Shown here one piece after another: positions 12,641 to 49,359 of a stretch of DNA of 64,000 nt. Position 1 is the first letter of the stretch. Every line of letters starts with the position of its first letter. Made by a program: the position numbers and the translations under genes. The DNA is from Rhea pennata (taxonomy: Eukaryota > Chordata > Aves > Rheiformes > Rheidae): the NCBI RefSeq assembly GCF_028389875.1, contig NC_084672.1, forward strand, positions 1,385,501-1,449,500, read 5' to 3'. The notes beneath the pieces were generated by a model that worked only from the letters and a program-made list of their open reading frames with translations, made no database searches and was not told where the DNA came from.

Positions 12641-12939
12641 GGCTCTTGGGCTGGGGCTCGGAACGGGGGGGGAGGGGGGCCGCTCGCAGCGCCGGGGCGG
12701 GGCGGGGGCTGCGGCCCGGCCGCGCTGGCCCGGGGGCAGCGCTCCGCTCTCGCGCTTTCCGCCCGCTGCGGGGACGGCGGGGGGGCCGCGGCCGGGGCGA
12801 GCAGCGCAGCCCGGGGTAATTTGCGCCCGCTGCTCTAATGACCGCGGGCAGGGCTGGGCTGCGGAGAGCGCGCGTAGCTAAGCCTGTTCCCCCCTTCGCA
12901 AGCGTTTGCAACCCGCTTTCCAGCCACGTGAGGCGCCGC

Positions 12940-12968
12940 CGGCTCGGCTCGGCTCAGCTCGGCTCGGC
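12940..12968. repeat. (GGCTC)n simple repeat
   Basis: Short pentanucleotide run with one substitution. Confidence 0.8.
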
Positions 12969-13134
12969 GACGCAGGCCGACAGGGAGGGCCCCAGCCCCG
13001 GCCTGCAGCGGCCGCCCCGGAGGAGGCGAACCCCGGCCGCTCCCAGGCAGCACCCTCGGGATCCCCCTTCGTGGGGGAAGGCGCCTTCGCTGGTGGGCCC
13101 AGGGGAGAAAAAAATTACCTGTTCCGTGGGTGTG

Positions 13135-13400
13135 TGTGAGATTTTTTTTTTTACCTTTTATTATTTAAATTGATACGTTTCATTACTAGGGAGAAAAATA
13201 AAATATTCCTTTGATACACAAAATCAAATTGATATTTAGCCTCTGCTTACTTTTTTATGCATGGCTCCTTTTTACCACATGGTAGTGACAGATTGTTTGA
13301 GCTGGAAGGAAAAGCCATTCAAAGCTAATTAAGCAGCCATTCCAAGCAGTATTTGCAAGCGGGAGGCTGAAAAGCAGAGGCATTTGTCAGCGCTCCGACC
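13135..13400. promoter_or_regulatory. AT-rich island next to promoter-like cluster B, candidate CNE
   Basis: AT-rich complex DNA after a T-run (13142-13152), with repeated TTGATAC/TTGATAT words. Ends about 50 bp before cluster B. Confidence 0.35.
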
Positions 13401-13449
13401 CCGCGTGGCTTTGATTGACAGCATCCTCCCTGGAGTGGCAGCCCGGCCC

Positions 13450-13610
13450 GGCCCCGCCAATGGGATTCGAGGAGCCCGCTCCGCACCTTTCCCATTGGCC
13501 GAGAGTCTAGTTTGATGGAAGGGCGGCGGGGCGGGCCGCCCCCCCTCGCGGCAGGGCCCACGTGGGGCGGGGAGGCTCCGTGTGACGTGCGGGAGAGGAG
13601 CCATTTTGTG
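13450..13610 (-). promoter_or_regulatory. Upstream promoter-like cluster B, motifs in mirror order to the TLE3 promoter
   Basis: CCAAT 13457-13461, ATTGG 13494-13498, CACGTG 13559-13564, TGACGT 13583-13588, GCCATTTT (reverse YY1-type) 13600-13607. Read on the minus strand the order is YY1, CRE, E-box, CCAAT, the same series as the TLE3 promoter 1.5 kb away. It may drive a divergent noncoding transcript. Transcription is not shown by the sequence. Confidence 0.45.
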
Positions 13611-13645
13611 CCTGAGAGCTGCTGCGCGGAACGGAGGCCTTTCCG

Positions 13646-13676
13646 CGGGCCGGGCCGGGCCGGGCCGGGCCGGGCC
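13646..13676. repeat. (CGGGC)n simple repeat
   Basis: Six uninterrupted CGGGC pentamers next to promoter-like cluster B. Confidence 0.9.
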
Positions 13677-13689
13677 GAGCCGAGGGGGC

Positions 13690-13800
13690 GGGGAGAGCAC
13701 CCCACCACTGTCCCCTATGAGCACTCCTATCCCTTTGCCAGTGGGGAAATGGGGCTGAGTGAGGGGAAGAGCTTGCCCCGAGGAGGCCCCCCTGCACCCA
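13690..13800 (-). mobile_element. MIR-type SINE relic
   Basis: On the minus strand the segment reads GGGCAAG...CTTCCCCTCACTCAGCCCCATTTCCCCA...GGCAAAGGG ATAGGAG, matching the conserved 3' part of MIR (the GGGCAAG, CCTCAGTTTCC and AAATGGGGATA landmarks). Truncated and diverged, with no target duplications visible. An ancient amniote retroposon is the best explanation. Confidence 0.55.
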
Positions 13801-14189
13801 GGGACCCTCTGCAGGAAGAGTTATGGGGGACAGGCCTGGCCGAGCGGCTTGGCCTCTTCCCGGGTGCTGAGCTGGTGGGGGCACCCATCTGCCCGGGCTG
13901 GGGAAGCCTGGGATAGGGGCACGGGGAGGGTGTACACTGGGGTGTGTTGCTGTCTCCCTCAAAGGCCTGATGCCTCGGCTGAAGTTTCCATGGCTCGCCT
14001 CCCAGGCTGCTGCAGGGGGGTTCCCAGCACCCCTAAATCCAGGAGCACCTGGGCTGGGAAGGATGCAACCCGGGCCAGCTGGTGTTGATTTGGGATGAGC
14101 TGGAGGCTCAACAGGCACCGGGCACACTGGGGCTGTCCACTCCCTCACCCCCCATGAACAGGCCTTTGTGTAGGGCATGCAAAGCCAGG

Positions 14190-14725
14190 GAGATTCAAAT
14201 CATTTCGGGTGAATGTGTAACTTTAATGAAATTACCCATGTTCTTCATTAAAGCTGCTCAGACTTGAAAGGAGACACAGGGAGGAATATTAGGGGAAACA
14301 GGTAGTAATAGTAGAAAGGGCTGTTCCCATTTGTATAAGCACCAGGCAGAGTTTCAGCCTCTTCACAGAGCCTGGCACATCAAAGGGGATGTTTGCTTTT
14401 CTTGTAGTTTAGATGGGAAAAGGGGAGGAATGAGAGAGGGGAAGAAGGAAGGAAAGCCATCCTGCCATTCTCCAGCTGCCTTTTTTTCTTTTCTTTTCTT
14501 TGGTGAAGGAGGCTTATTTTTCCCCTCTCCTACTTTTGTACCGACTATTTTATCGGTATTAAATCTTATGAAGTGAAAACATTAAAGTGACAAAGCGATT
14601 CTGTTTGTTTTATAGTATCTAATTGGACTGCTTTGCAGATCTAATGAGATTATGGGGAAAGCTATCGTTCACAGGCTGGAGAATAAACCGATAAATTATT
14701 ACTTATAGCTACGAGGCTGATGGCT
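14190..14725. promoter_or_regulatory. AT-rich stretch immediately upstream of the TLE3 CpG island
   Basis: Complex AT-rich DNA with ATTAAAG, CTAATTGG and AATAAACCGATAAATTATT-type words. Its 3' boundary with the CpG island is abrupt near 14,740. Candidate proximal regulatory element. Confidence 0.35.
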
Positions 14726-15039
14726 CCCACCCTTCCCTCCGAGGGGTATTAGTCAACGGGGGGAGCCGAGGTCTCGAAAAACACGCCGCGCCGCGCGGAG
14801 CTGCCGCCTGGCTTAGGCGCCACCCCGGCAAAAGGAGAGGCGGTGTCGTACGCCCCGGCTGGCGATTTTTTCGGGCCTCCTCGCTGTGCGCGCGCGCGCT
14901 CTCCGACGAGGCGAAGCGAGCCCCAGCGTCGCCGGCGCGGTCGGGCCGGGGGCGCGCAGCCGCGGCGCGCGGGGGGCGAGTGCGCGGCGCTGCACACGCG
15001 GCCGCGCCGGGGCAGCCCCGCCGCCGCGCTCGATACATA

Positions 15040-15140
15040 GTTTCAGACACAAGATGGCATTGTGACGTTGCCGTCGGCGGCGCCCACTCGCCGGCCGCGC
15101 TCGCCCGCCCCACGTGGGCTCCCCGCGCTGCCATTGGCCG
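15040..15140 (+). promoter_or_regulatory. TLE3 core-promoter motif cluster (YY1, CRE half, CACGTG, inverted CCAAT)
   Basis: In order: AAGATGGC (YY1-type) 15051-15058, TGACGT (CREB/ATF half-site) 15063-15068, CACGTG (E-box usable by USF, MYC or Hes/Hey-type factors) 15111-15116, ATTGG (inverted CCAAT, NF-Y) 15133-15137. About 1 kb before the start codon. The transcription start itself cannot be fixed from sequence. Confidence 0.65.
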
Positions 15141-15310
15141 GCGGCGGGGAGGCCGCCCGGGTTTTGTCAGGCGACCGCCCCTCGCCGGAGCGCTCTCGCG
15201 GCGGCGCGGACCGCGTGCTCCTGCCTCCAGTCTGCGTGTGGCATCGCGGGGGCCGGGGCAGCGCGGCACCGGCACCGCCGGCGGCGGCCTCTCCTCGCGC
15301 CTCGGGCTCT

Positions 15311-15333
15311 CCCCCCCCCCCCCCCCCCCCCCC
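15311..15333. repeat. C23 homopolymer in promoter/leader
   Basis: Twenty-three consecutive C. The opposite strand is a G-run able to form G-quadruplex structure; the C strand can form an i-motif. Also a likely sequencing and assembly weak point. Confidence 0.95.
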
Positions 15334-15418
15334 GCTTTTGGACACCCCCCGCCCGGCTCTCCAGCCCCGCGGCCGCGGGATCCCGCAGCGGCGCGGCGCG
15401 GCGCGGCGCGGCGGCACC

Positions 15419-15460
15419 ATGGCTTGTGGAGTTACGGCGGTGACGGCTGGAAGGAGCTGA
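15419..15460 (+). CDS. Short uORF in TLE3 leader, 13 residues, strong Kozak
   Basis: GGCACCATGG context is near-optimal, better than that of the TLE3 start. It encodes MACGVTAVTAGRS and stop at 15458-15460. If the transcript starts upstream of 15,419 it would be translated first and would reduce or regulate TLE3 initiation. Not known to make a functional peptide. Confidence 0.45.
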   Translation: MACGVTAVTAGRS

Positions 15461-15546
15461 GCGGCCCCCCCGCGCCGCCCCCGGCTCGGCGCTGGCTGCC
15501 CGGCGAGAGGCGAGAGCGGCCGCCGGAGTCAAGGCTCGCACTCTGC

Positions 15547-16101
15547 ATGTCTGCGGCACCCGGAAAGTCGGATGTGTATGGCCTTCTCTCCCTCCTCCTC
15601 CTTCTCCTCCATGGCAGTCGTGCTACTCCGGCGTTAGTTCCTGGCTTTGCTTCCCCCTTCTTCTCGCAGGAGGAATATCTTGGGGATTTTTTTTTTTTGA
15701 GGGGGGAGCCCGGGGGGGCAGAGAGGAAAAGGAGGATAGCGGAGAAGAGCGAGGCGAACGGGGGGTGGCCCCCGGCCCCCGACGGCGCGAGCAGCGGCGC
15801 TACGGGCGGCGGCTTTCCCCCGCCGCCGGGCCGAGCCGCGCTCCGCGGGCGCGCAGCGCCTCTCCGGCGGTGCGCTGCGCTGCGCCGCGCCGCGCCGCGC
15901 GGGGGGCGCGCAGCGAGCCGGGCCGGGCCGTGCCCGCTCCCCCCCCTTCCTCCTCTCCGCCCCCCGCACGGACTTTCCTCTTGTCTCTTTGTTCCAGTTT
16001 TCGGCCTCTCCGGGAGCGCTCCGTGGCCGGCGGGCAGCTGCGCACGTCGCGATCGCCGTAGCGAGGCAAGGCGCGGCGGCGCCGGCGGCTGGCTCCTGTA
16101 A
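15547..16101 (+). CDS. Long uORF in TLE3 leader, 184 codons, doubtful as protein
   Basis: ATG in modest context opens a frame that ends 20 nt before the TLE3 start codon. The first 45 residues include a leucine run resembling a signal peptide; the rest is low-complexity Ala/Arg/Pro from CpG-rich DNA. Its stop lies very close to the real ATG, so it could affect initiation. As a protein it is doubtful. Two strong acceptor-like sites inside it (AG at 15668-15669 and 15996-15997) may mean the leader is spliced. Confidence 0.2.
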
Positions 16102-16121
16102 TCGGCGCCCCCAGCCCTGCC

Positions 16122-43266
<27,145 letters not shown>

Positions 43267-44416
43267 CTGTGGATTTTAACGGGGCTGCCGGCTCCAGCAG
43301 GACTCTGGCGGACGGACAGACGGACGGACGGGAGCGGCCGCGCGGCCGGGGACGGTCCTGCCAGCCGCGCCGGTCCCCGGGCTCGGCCAGGCGCGCGCGG
43401 ACCGAGGCGGCTCGGCGGCGTTTCGCGTTGGAGGCCTGGCTAGAAAACGTACGGATTCATTTGGAGGTCTGCAAATATGGCACACATTGAAGCCCTAAAC
43501 AAAATTTTTGTTTTGGTTTTTAGGGTTTTGGTTTCTTTTTTTTATTTTTTTATTTTTTTATTTTTTTTTGGTTTTCTGGTTCTTTCCGTCTGCGCTTTGG
43601 TGGCACTATACAGGACTTATTTTTTATTGTGACTTTTTTTTGGTGCATTCTGCATAAGACTTGTGAAAAATGTAAATAACGGACTAGTAAATAGAATCGG
43701 AAGGGTGGGGGCCCCCTCCTGGTACACTAGTTGTGTATTTTTCGTCTGCTGTAATTGTATTCCACTGATGGTTTTGGTGGTGGCAATTTTTTTTTTCCTT
43801 TCCCCCGAAGCGCCCGCTCGGGTCGCTCCTCTGACACGCAGCTTGTAACCAGACTGAGCAAAGGTGTCCACTGGTGAAAGTTGTTCCTACTGTTGTACAC
43901 GTGAGTTGTTCAGTGTGTTAGTCATGTTTGAACACTGTATGGACCGAAGCGAAGCCGGTTGGGTCTCCAGCTGCTGACGGGACATCAGCAAAACAATCAA
44001 GTTTTTATATGGATTTTTGTGCTCGTTCGTTTGAAGAAAACAGGAGGTCCCTGTTTAGGAAACCTCTGCTCAAGCCCTTCTTGCTCTTCGGACATAAACG
44101 ATGAGGAATGATTTCAAAGAAAGCATAGTAAATTCAGCTCAGGGAGCCACGAAAGATAATAGCAACTTATGTGTTTTGTATTCAAATGAAAGTAAAGAAT
44201 TAGAATTGATAACCTTTAAAATACAATTTTTTAAAACAAAGTTTACTAACAAGTAGGGTTTGTGTGTGGTGGGGGGAAGGGGCTGGCTTTGGTAGGGTCC
44301 TGTGGCTATATGGTCTTGTGTCTTCTGGTATATAGGTTTCAATGAAGCAAACCCCATCCCCGCACAGGCCTGCGTTTCAGCGTTTTGTACTAAAGGGTAA
44401 AAAAGAAATAACGGGA

Positions 44417-44422
44417 AATAAA
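44417..44422 (+). terminator. Proximal poly(A) signal AATAAA for TLE3
   Basis: Canonical hexamer 1.15 kb after the stop codon, followed within about 80 nt by a U/G-rich stretch (around 44,500-44,520) suited to a downstream element. Confidence 0.6.
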
Positions 44423-45169
44423 AGTATTTGTGTAGCAGAAGTGCTCACCCTGTATTGTAGCATACGGAGGAGAATTTTGATACTGCATTTCAATGAATTA
44501 TGTTTTGATTTTTGTTTTTTAAACTGGTCAACAAGTAATTGGGAGTCAGGGTGACAGCTACCCGCTTTCGCCGCGTCGCCAGCGGGGACGGTGCCGAGGG
44601 CAGGGCAGGGGGCTCGTCTCGTGGCAGGCGCTTCTCTTTCCCTTAAAAAAAAAAAAATAATTTTTTTTTTGAGATGTTTTGCCCTTTTCTGCTAAAAGCA
44701 AAACTAAGGGAAGCTTCCCCGGCTCAAGGCGCCCAGCTGTGCGGCTCCGGGGCGGTGCTGCAGGAGGGACCCCCGTCCCCGCGCGCTGGCTGTCGTCGCG
44801 CCGGGGCCGCAGCTCGCCGGCGGGACGGGCGGCGGCGAACCCTCCGCGAGGGCTGCGCCGGCGGCGGAGCCGTGCCGCAGCGGGGCGGGCGCCGGGGGCG
44901 TCCTCGGAGCGCATCCCGCGCTTCGCAGCGCTGGAGACGGTCGGGAAAGTGGGCAGCTCCCCCGCCGGCAAGGCCGCCGCGAGCTCCTGAGCCGCGTGGT
45001 TGCTGCTTCGCAAGTTGGTGCTGCTGCCGCCTTTTTTTTTTTTCCTCCTAAAAAAAGAGAAAGGAACTGCGTGCAGCTCAGTTGGCAGAGGGTTTCTGAG
45101 TCAGACTTCTCAACTTTACACCAAAGTATGTAGCAGAATGTGTACAGCTGTTAATAACTACAACTGTCT

Positions 45170-45174
<5 letters not shown>

Positions 45175-45203
<29 letters not shown>
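45175..45203. repeat. Genomic A29 tract
   Basis: Twenty-nine consecutive A followed by GGGAAAAAGGGAAAG. If transcribed it is a likely internal oligo(dT) priming site that can mimic a poly(A) end. Confidence 0.9.
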
Positions 45204-45206
<3 letters not shown>

Positions 45207-45225
45207 AAAAAGGGAAAGAAAAAAG

Positions 45226-45231
45226 AATAAA
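45226..45231 (+). terminator. Possible distal poly(A) signal AATAAA
   Basis: Canonical hexamer after an A/G-rich tract, about 2 kb past the stop. It would give a 3' UTR of about 2 kb if used. The A-rich context could also produce the hexamer by chance. Confidence 0.35.
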
Positions 45232-45269
45232 AAGTAAATGTAATGAAGTGCAAATGAGAACAAAGTGTC

Positions 45270-46070
45270 TATAAACCATTTGATCTCTGGAAACCTGCAC
45301 GGAGCCGTTAGGAGAGCCACGCGGCGGGGCCCCGGAGCAGAGGGGTGCCCGCCCGGTGCCCCCCTCCCCGCCGCCCTGCGGCTCTTACGGGATGCAGACG
45401 ATGCCGGAGTCGGCTGGGAACGCCGAGCGAGCGCCGAGCAAGCGCCGAGCGCCTTAGCAGCCAAGCGAGCCTCCCGAGCGTCGCTGCCAGCCTTTCTGCT
45501 TTGCCGGTTCCCGTGACAGCGGTTTGCAAAGCGCCGTCGGCTCGCACCGCGCCGCCGGGCTGCCCGGGGCCGCCCTCGGTGTCCCCCTCGCCTCGGAGGC
45601 CGGGCAGGGCGCGCTGCCAGGCCCCTCCGGCCCCCTCTGTCTTTTTTTTTCTTCTCAAAACGAGACCGGAGGAGGAAGCGGGGCGCTTCGCTCGCGCTGC
45701 TGGAGGCGGCGGCGAGCCGCCCGGCAGCGGGACGGAGCGGAGCCTCGGGCGCGGAGCTGCCCTCGGCCTTCGGCAGGTCCCTGCGGAGCAGCGGCGGGGC
45801 GGCCGCAGCCCCCGGCGCGGCGCGACCGGCCCCGGGCTCCGCGCGTCGGGGGCCGGGGGGCCGCTCCCTGCGCCGAAACCCTCGGCTGCCGAGCGGGGCG
45901 TCCCTCGCCTTTTGGCCCGGGCTCCCCCGACGGAGCCGGAGCGCTTTCCTCGGACCGGGACATATGTAACGTCCTACAGGGGCTTCCCGTGACGTATCGA
46001 ACACGACAGAGCCTGCTGCGAGGCAGAAACAAAAAGCAGGAGCAGCACTCTAACTGCTCGCGTTTCCCAT
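45270..46070. other. CpG-rich block downstream of TLE3
   Basis: Strongly CpG-rich, with open frames in several phases but nothing recognisable. No convincing promoter motif series. Confidence 0.4.
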
Positions 46071-46074
46071 AACG

Positions 46075-46540
46075 TACGGCGGTAAATGGTTATGAGTGCG
46101 TTTAAATCTGATTTTAAGTTGAACGGAATGAGGGACATGCGCATGGGACCATTACAAGATAAAATTGCGAGAAACCTTTGTTGCAAGATTCCGGGGAGCT
46201 GGGTGCGCGGGAGGAGAAGGGCTCGGCCGGGCGAGCGCGGCTCCTCGGCCGGGGGCTGCCCGCGCCGCCCCGGGGCCGCGCGTGCTCTGCCGCCTCCGCC
46301 TTCCAACGCTTCCCGGCAAACTGTTGCCCTTTGTAATTAATTTGGTTTGACTACAACCTTTCAGAAAGTGCTGACGGAGAAGGTGTTAAATCCACGAGCA
46401 GTCGCTCTGATTTCCATTTACGCTATCAGCAAGGCTCTGAACGCACGTACTTTGTAATTAAAGCAGTCCAAGCCCCACACGCTAACTTTTGATTAGATAT
46501 TCATAAGGGGGTTTTAAAATGCTTTTAGTTCAGCCTTGGC
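46075..46540. promoter_or_regulatory. Candidate downstream enhancer with repeated TTTGTAATTAA
   Basis: TTTGTAATTAA occurs at 46330-46340 and 46451-46461 in an AT-rich, complex island; a TTTGATTAG-type word follows near 46488. A smaller AT-rich patch is at 46080-46180. Homeodomain-type sites; role inferred. Confidence 0.4.
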
Positions 46541-47232
46541 CCGACGTTGCTGTGAAAGGCCGTCGTGCGGAGGCAGAGATCGCGCTTGCCAGGTGAGCAA
46601 AGCGCTTGACCGTTTGGACAGCGCGGGCGGCTGATTCCCCCGTTACTCCGGGGAACGGGGTGCCTAAAAAGCCGCGTTAGCGTAAACCGAGGGCCGGCAG
46701 CGCCACGGCTGCGCGATGCCCGGCTGCCGGGCACGAGGCCGTGCAGAATCCCAGCGTCCTTGCACGAAAACGCAGTGCCCCGATGTCGGCGCACGGATTT
46801 GGGCCGGTCTTCGGTGCAAGAGCGAACTTCAGCTCTGAAGGAAGCAGGAGCGCGCGTGCAGGGACGGTCTCCCGCAAGGGAGGCACCCGGGGCCTTCTGT
46901 CCTGGTGGCCGCTAAGCGTCGGAAGCGAGCGGGTGACCGCTGAGGCTGCGCTCTGGCTTGTTCCTGGCTCGCGTCCTGCAACAGCCCTGTCAGTGGGGAC
47001 TGCTGCAGTCAGCGGGGAGCGACGGGCTGCAGGCGGGTGGGTGCACGGATGCAGTGCAGGTCACTGCCCCAGCCCCGGCCCCCGGCCCGGAGCTGGGCGC
47101 CTTGCGGCCTTCCCAGCCCAGCCGGCAGCGCTGGTAGCCGGGTCAAATTGCACGTCAAATAACCAGTAATTATCAAATTACAGCGTTTAAATCCTGGCAC
47201 TGAGACAGAGGTCGTTAGCTTGCCCCCGCACG

Positions 47233-47530
47233 GTGTGCCGCCCCGGCCCCGCTGCAGCTGCCCTGCCCCACACCGTGCACTGCCCCGGCCCTGCTGCAGC
47301 CACAGTGCACTGCTGCAGCCGCTGTGCCCCACATCGTGCACTGCCCCCGCCCCACCACAGCCGCTGTGCCCCACATCGTGCACTGCCCCCGCCCCGCTGC
47401 AGCTGCCGTGCAACGCCCCGGCCGCACTGCAGCCGCCGTGCCCTGCGCCGTGCGCTGTCCTGGCGCCCTTGCAGCCGCCGAGCGCCGCGCCGCGCAGCGC
47501 CCCGGCCCCGCTGCAGCCGCGGGGCAGCGC
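47233..47530. repeat. GC-rich minisatellite, 42-bp unit
   Basis: Units of the type CAGCCGCTGTGCCCCACATC start at 47316, 47358 and 47400, exactly 42 bp apart, with more diverged copies before and after. Because 42 is a multiple of 3, several frames stay open for over 100 codons, giving Cys/Ala/Pro-rich ORFs that are not recognisable proteins. Confidence 0.85.
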
Positions 47531-47639
47531 TGCAAGCCCTTCCGCACCCCCTTCCCCTGCGCCATACGCTCTGCCGCTGCGGCACCTATGCCAGGCTCTC
47601 GCCGCTGCGCTGCGAACAGATGGCGGGGGGAGGCTCTGG

Positions 47640-47975
47640 GACACCATCAGCTGTTGTTATCGCTAGCTGATGACACGGAGTGTAAATTTTGTTGGCACTA
47701 CTCCCTTCGTCTGTTCTGCCTCTGCATCCCACCAGTTTTAATTACTGTAATTGAGTTATAATGAATGATTGTGCATTGCCATTGTCTGTAATGTGGCAGG
47801 GAGTATTCTGCGCCTTACACACTCCAGCTAACAACATGCCCCTCCTCGCCGCTTTGTTTATCTGGTTGAAGGGTGTCATCACTTCAAATGGCACAGATAA
47901 AACACTACTCAGAGTGTCTGCGTTTAGATGTTTATCGTTTTTCTGTTCTCAGGCACTGGTGCTTCACTGAATCCC
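47640..47975. promoter_or_regulatory. Candidate CNE downstream of TLE3
   Basis: Complex 330-bp island right after the 42-bp minisatellite, with a TTTTAATTACTGTAATTGAG series (47736-47755) and two (A)GATAAA words. No coding potential. Confidence 0.4.
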
Positions 47976-47999
47976 AGTGGAAAACTGCAGAAACAGATA

Positions 48000-49020
48000 A
48001 AAACTAATTTAGCTTAATCCCTCTTGAAAAAAAAACGGGGGAAAAAAAAAGCCCCAAACCCATCACATCAACAAAAACCTTGCAGAGCTTTTGCCCACTT
48101 AAAAAAAAAAAATAATCATTAGTGCGGGCTGTGGCCCCGCGGGGGCCGCCCGGGCGCGGAGGCTCCTGCCCCGCCGGCGTGCTGGCCGGCCGCGCGGCCC
48201 CGCTCCCGGGTGCGAGGCGGCCGCCGGGACCGTCGCGGGCTGTAGAGGCGGCCCCGCGGTCGGCGGCTGCTCGGGCGGCAGCACCTCGCCTGCGTGCACC
48301 TAATATTTCTTCTAGGCTGTGGTTGGCTCAGGAGAAAAGTGTTGTGTGAGCGTTTCTGTAAAAGGCTTGGCTCCATCTGGATGCTGTCAGTAAATGCCTG
48401 GGCTAAATAACATGTTGTCATGAATAGTAGCATTTGATAGTTTTAAACCTTTTCTTTTTTCTTTTTTTTTTCCTTTTTTTTTTCCCAAGGTAAATTCCAG
48501 TGGGATCAACACTACACAGGAATTGCCCCGGAGGAAGTTGGCTGTTCACCAATTCATCTTGTAAAAAAGACTCATTATTACTGTTGAGCTGAGATGAAAC
48601 AATTCTTTGGAATTAACCAGTCTAATTTCGAGCAGCCGATGTTTTGCTACAATGAAAGTTTTTATTGTTACACATAAAAGCTGCCCCCCCCCGCCCCCCC
48701 TGGGGAGGAGATGGGTGAAGCGCCGGCGCCTGCGCGCGCGCCCGCGAGAGCCACGGCTAGCGCCGGCCCTGCCGGGCTTGGCGGTGGAGCGGGAGCGCGG
48801 CGGGGCGACGGGGCAGCCCGCGGGGCGAGCGCCGGCGGGGGCGGCTTGCACCCGCCCCGGCGCCGCCTCCCCGCGGCACCCGCGCCGGAGGAGCACGAGT
48901 GCCGAGTCTCCCTGATAACTGGGATTTCGTGCATGCAAGTTTTGATAGCTTCCGCTGAGAGGTTAATTAATGGTTCATTTACCCATTTGAAGTACCGAAC
49001 AAGAGTACATTGAACGGTCT
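48000..49020. promoter_or_regulatory. Mixed block with AT-rich islands (48,300-48,680 and 48,900-49,010)
   Basis: CpG-rich stretches (48,120-48,300; 48,680-48,900) alternate with AT-rich islands. No gene seen; T/C tracts around 48,449-48,484. Confidence 0.3.
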
Positions 49021-49359
49021 CGTTCACTTGGCGCCTGCCCCCGCGCCGGCTCCCCCGGCGCGGGACGCGGGCTCGGAAGCGGCGCGTCCCGGCCCGGGAA
49101 GGCAGGGCCGGCCGGAGCGAGCGGAGGGCTCGGGCAGCGCCGGCCCCTCGCTTCGCAGCGGTTGCCTTCCCGGCCGTGCCGGTTGGAGGGCCGGCCCGCG
49201 GCGGCGCGGCCCGCCGGTGCGGCTGCAGAGGGGGAGCATAAATCAGCCAGGCGTGGGGGGCCGCGTTCACACGCGCGGGCACGCCGGCGGTGATGGATGC
49301 GGGCAGAGCCGTGCCTCCCAGCAGGCGTCGCGCTGGATGAGCCGCGGGCGAATCCGGGA

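Larger units (their letters stand above)
43267..45260 (+). other. TLE3: TLE3 3' UTR, extent uncertain
   Basis: Starts GC-rich, then becomes U-rich (43,498-43,640) and AT-rich to about 44,540. A proximal AATAAA is at 44417-44422 and a distal one at 45226-45231. A GC-rich block (44,560-45,000) and a 29-A run (45175-45203) separate them. The proximal end is more typical because composition changes right after it. Confidence 0.6.

Noticed and set aside
15547..16101. Signal-peptide-like leucine run suggesting a secreted protein
   Set aside because: The leucines come from a CTC/CTT pyrimidine tract and the rest is low-complexity GC-rich. It lies in the TLE3 leader. Kept only as a doubtful uORF.
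45175..45231. A-tract as the tail of a retroposed mRNA
   Set aside because: No processed-gene body upstream and no target-site duplication seen.
47220..47666. Cys/Pro/Ala-rich ORFs of up to 148 codons
   Set aside because: Direct product of the 42-bp minisatellite, open on both strands.
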